Shown one piece after another: positions 5,449 to 7,276 of a stretch of 7,276 bases of DNA. Within the stretch, counting starts at the first letter, position 1; every line of letters starts with the position of its first letter. The position numbers and the translations under genes are program-made. The DNA comes from Actinomycetota bacterium. Its GTDB lineage: Bacteria > Zhuqueibacterota > Zhuqueibacteria > Residuimicrobiales > Krinioviventaceae. The notes below the pieces were generated by a model that made no database searches, was not told the origin of the DNA, and saw only the letters and a list, made by a program, of their open reading frames with translations. The stretch lies in NCBI GenBank assembly GCA_011682565.1, contig JAACEJ010000162.1:1-7276 (forward strand). Direction: 5' to 3'.

Positions 5449-5477
5449 AATATACAACATGTATAAAATAATTGCAA
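5449..5477 (-). promoter_or_regulatory. Promoter of the rnfB-nfu operon, with a palindrome in it
   Basis: Read on the minus strand, TTGCAA (5477-5472) is followed after 17 bases by TATATT (5454-5449), a good -35/-10 pair. Transcription would begin near 5442, about 38 bases before the rnfB ATG. The palindrome TATAC-N5-GTATA (5451-5465) covers part of the -10 and the spacer. ATACAAC (5452-5458) recurs inverted as GTTGTAT at 5491-5497, beyond the -35. These repeats could be operator half-sites; the regulator is unknown. Confidence 0.65.
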
Positions 5478-5662
5478 GGTGAAAAACGCCGTTGTATCTC
5501 ACCTATGTGTAAAAATCGTGGAATTTGATCGTTACTTTCTTAACTTGCATTATTCACAAAAACTTATTTGAGTCGAAAAGGCGCATTCTTCTGCTTACAA
5601 AAAATATGCTGAGCAAATAATAAATTTCGATAATTATTTTGCCCCTAATGGTTTTGTCTTTC

Positions 5663-5683
5663 AATTTGCGATTAATGCACATT
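5663..5683. promoter_or_regulatory. Candidate operator dyad upstream of the symporter promoter
   Basis: AATTTGC (5663-5669) and GCACATT (5677-5683) form a dyad of the form AATnTGC-N7-GCAnATT. A third half-site, AATGTGC, occurs at 5754-5760, with the surrounding 11 bases matching 5663-5673 at 10 of 11 positions. The half-sites flank the predicted promoter at 5706-5734, which suits a repressor of a sugar-uptake gene. No regulator gene is in the window, so this is inference from pattern only. Confidence 0.3.
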
Positions 5684-5705
5684 TTCCAGGTTAAATATTT
5701 GGAGC

Positions 5706-5734
5706 TTGATTGATAAATTTATTTTAATTATCTT
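5706..5734 (+). promoter_or_regulatory. Weak candidate promoter of the symporter gene
   Basis: TTGATT (5706-5711), a 17-base spacer and TATCTT (5729-5734) make a moderate sigma70-like promoter. It would start transcription near 5741, about 43 bases before the ATG at 5784. The region is AT-rich, so chance matches are likely; no better candidate was seen. Confidence 0.35.
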
Positions 5735-5783
5735 TTCAGAATTAAAATGCTGAAATGTGCGATTTTACTGGAGGAGAACCCAC

Positions 5784-7276
5784 ATGAGCTTTGATACCGT
5801 TGATTACATCATTTTTATCGGCTACATTATCTTTATCGTGGCCCTGGGTTTGTTTGTTTCCCGTGAGAAAAAAGGACACCAGAAAGATACAAAGGATTAC
5901 TTTCTGGCCAGCAAGGCCCTTCCATGGTGGGCCGTCGGCGCATCCATTGTTGCTGCAAATATTTCTGCCGAACAAGTGGTAGGCATGTCAGGCTCAGGAT
6001 TTGCAATCGGCCTGGCTATCGCGTCCTATGAATGGATGGCAGCGATCACCCTCATTATCGTGGCCAAATATTTCCTGCCCATTTTTCTCGAAAAAGGTAT
6101 TTACACGATGCCGGAATTTTTAGAGATCCGTTATGATAAACGTGTCCGCACCAGTCTGGCTGTTTTTTGGCTTCTTGTTTATATTTTCGTGAATTTAACG
6201 TCTGTGCTCTATCTCGGCGCGCTGGCCATTCAAACAATTATGATGCCGGGCAAACCGTTGTGGTGGGCTGTGCTCGGTTTGGCTGTTTTTTCATCTTTGT
6301 ACACAATTTATGGCGGCCTCAAAGCTGTCGCATGGACAGATGTTGTCCAGGTCATTATTCTCGTTTTTGGCGGCTTGCTGACAAGTTTCCTGGCGCTGGA
6401 TGTCATTGGCGAGGGGCATGGTATCATCAGCGGGTTGTTGAATATTATCCACGCTCTGCCGGATAAATTCACTATGATCTTAAAGCCAGGACAAATCATG
6501 ATTCCACAAAACGGAGGTGTAGCCAGAGATGCTTTCAAGGATCTGCCGGGCCTCACCGTTCTTATCGGCGGCATGTGGATCGCCAATCTTTTTTATTGGG
6601 GATGCAACCAATACATCACGCAGCGTGCCTTAGCCGCAAAAAGCATCCGAAACGCCCAGCTTGGTTTGGCGTTTGCGGGATATTTGAAACTTCTGATGCC
6701 ATTGCTGGTTGTTATTCCCGGAATTGCTGCTTACTATCTCATTCACATCAGACCTGATCTGATTCCCGTGGGTGCATCAACGGAAATCCTCAAACCGGAC
6801 AAGGCCTACCCCTGGCTTTTGAATACTTTTGTGCCGGTTGGTCTGAAAGGTTTAGCTTTTGCAGCGCTTATCGCAGCCATTGTTTCATCACTGAGTTCAA
6901 TGGTAAACAGCACAGCCACTCTTTTTTCAATGGATATCTACAAACAGATCATTCGCAAAGGCGCTTCCGAAAAAGAATTGGTCAGCGTTGGTCGCATTGC
7001 CAGCGGCATTGCTCTCATCATTGCTATTTTCCTGGCGCCGCAGTTACGATCTCTTGATCAGGCGTTCCAGTATATTCAGGAATTTACCGGTTTTTTCAGC
7101 CCTGGTATTTTCAGCATTTTTCTTTATGGCCTGTTCTGGAAAAAAACCAAAGCCAATGCAGCGCTCTGGGGCGCCATTCTCTCACTGCCGCTGTCGGCGT
7201 TCTTTAAATTCGCCATGCCGGGCTTGCCCTTTTTGGATCGGATGGGTTTCGTGTTCCTGATCTGCACCGTCGTTGT
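5784..7276 (+). CDS. sglT: Sodium/sugar symporter, SSS family (vSGLT-like), 3'-truncated by window edge
   Basis: This inner-membrane symporter is predicted to import a hexose such as glucose or galactose with Na+. The frame is open from ATG 5784 to the window end, giving 497 codons of a family member usually about 530-550 long. GGAGGAG at 5770-5776, seven bases upstream, fixes the start. Long stretches resemble Vibrio vSGLT as I recall it, including SAEQVVGMSGSG (61-72), SYEWM (81-85), EKGIYTMPEF (103-112), YGGLKAVAWTD (176-186) and NLFYWGCNQYI (268-278). Substrate-site residues of vSGLT appear conserved: Q64, E83, N268, Y271 (the inner-gate tyrosine) and K302. The AFQYIQEFTG segment (427-436) and the Na+-site serines S368/S369 in AIVSSLSSM are also present. 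About a dozen membrane helices are visible, and the last ones are cut off. The exact sugar cannot be told from sequence. It is transcribed away from rnfB; downstream partners are outside the window. Confidence 0.94.
   Translation, partial: MSFDTVDYIIFIGYIIFIVALGLFVSREKKGHQKDTKDYFLASKALPWWAVGASIVAANISAEQVVGMSGSGFAIGLAIASYEWMAAITLIIVAKYFLPIFLEKGIYTMPEFLEIRYDKRVRTSLAVFWLLVYIFVNLTSVLYLGALAIQTIMMPGKPLWWAVLGLAVFSSLYTIYGGLKAVAWTDVVQVIILVFGGLLTSFLALDVIGEGHGIISGLLNIIHALPDKFTMILKPGQIMIPQNGGVARDAFKDLPGLTVLIGGMWIANLFYWGCNQYITQRALAAKSIRNAQLGLAFAGYLKLLMPLLVVIPGIAAYYLIHIRPDLIPVGASTEILKPDKAYPWLLNTFVPVGLKGLAFAALIAAIVSSLSSMVNSTATLFSMDIYKQIIRKGASEKELVSVGRIASGIALIIAIFLAPQLRSLDQAFQYIQEFTGFFSPGIFSIFLYGLFWKKTKANAALWGAILSLPLSAFFKFAMPGLPFLDRMGFVFLICTVV

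Larger units (their letters stand above)
5405..5783. other. AT-rich divergent regulatory region between rnfB and the symporter gene
   Basis: This 379-base gap contains no credible ORF. It holds the leftward rnfB promoter (5449-5477), a candidate operator dyad (5663-5683), a weak rightward promoter (5706-5734) and the symporter ribosome-binding site GGAGGAG (5770-5776). The stretch 5500-5660 is AT-rich; I see no tRNA, conserved riboswitch or intrinsic terminator in it. Confidence 0.7.

Overview
The window is a piece of an ordinary bacterial chromosome of moderate GC (mid-40s percent by eye). It has clear sigma70-type promoters, Shine-Dalgarno sequences and rho-independent terminators. Gene content is core housekeeping plus an Rnf-type iron-sulfur protein and a Na+/sugar symporter. 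An RnfB with extra C-terminal cysteines, an Nfu partner and a vSGLT-like symporter would fit an uncultured lineage of the FCB/KSB1/Calditrichota kind, but this is a loose inference; nothing in the window fixes the taxonomy. No phage, plasmid, CRISPR, toxin-antitoxin or rRNA/tRNA genes are visible.

Layout. (1) 1-526 +: the 3' part of rpe (ribulose-phosphate 3-epimerase). (2) 575-980 +: a self-contained cold-shock unit, with a near-consensus promoter, a leader of about 109 nt that can fold into a 5'-terminal stem, a 66-aa CspA-family protein and a strong terminator. (3) 1012-4086 +: co-directional genes for an unrecognised 147-aa protein, the tyrosine recombinase XerD, a possible 28-aa ORF, biotin-protein ligase BirA and type III pantothenate kinase CoaX. 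birA and coaX overlap by one base, and the coaX stop codon sits in the loop of an intrinsic terminator. (4) 4125-4261: an imperfect inverted-repeat element (MITE- or REP-like) in the convergent gap. (5) 5404-4308 -: rnfB followed 5 bp later by nfu, transcribed leftward from a good promoter at 5449-5477. (6) 5405-5783: a 379-bp AT-rich divergent regulatory region. (7) 5784-7276 +: a vSGLT-like sodium/sugar symporter cut by the window end.

How they fit together. BirA attaches biotin to carboxylase carrier proteins and CoaX starts coenzyme A synthesis, so the pair supplies cofactors for acyl-CoA metabolism. Nfu probably delivers Fe-S clusters, and the cluster-rich RnfB beside it is an obvious candidate client. 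The Na+-driven symporter imports sugar using a sodium gradient. A complete Rnf complex can build such a gradient, but the other Rnf subunits are not in this window.

I found no clearly new multi-gene system. The points most worth a second look are the csp leader fold, the stand-alone rnfB-nfu pair with an altered RnfB C-terminal cysteine module, the inverted-repeat element, and the small ORF between xerD and birA.
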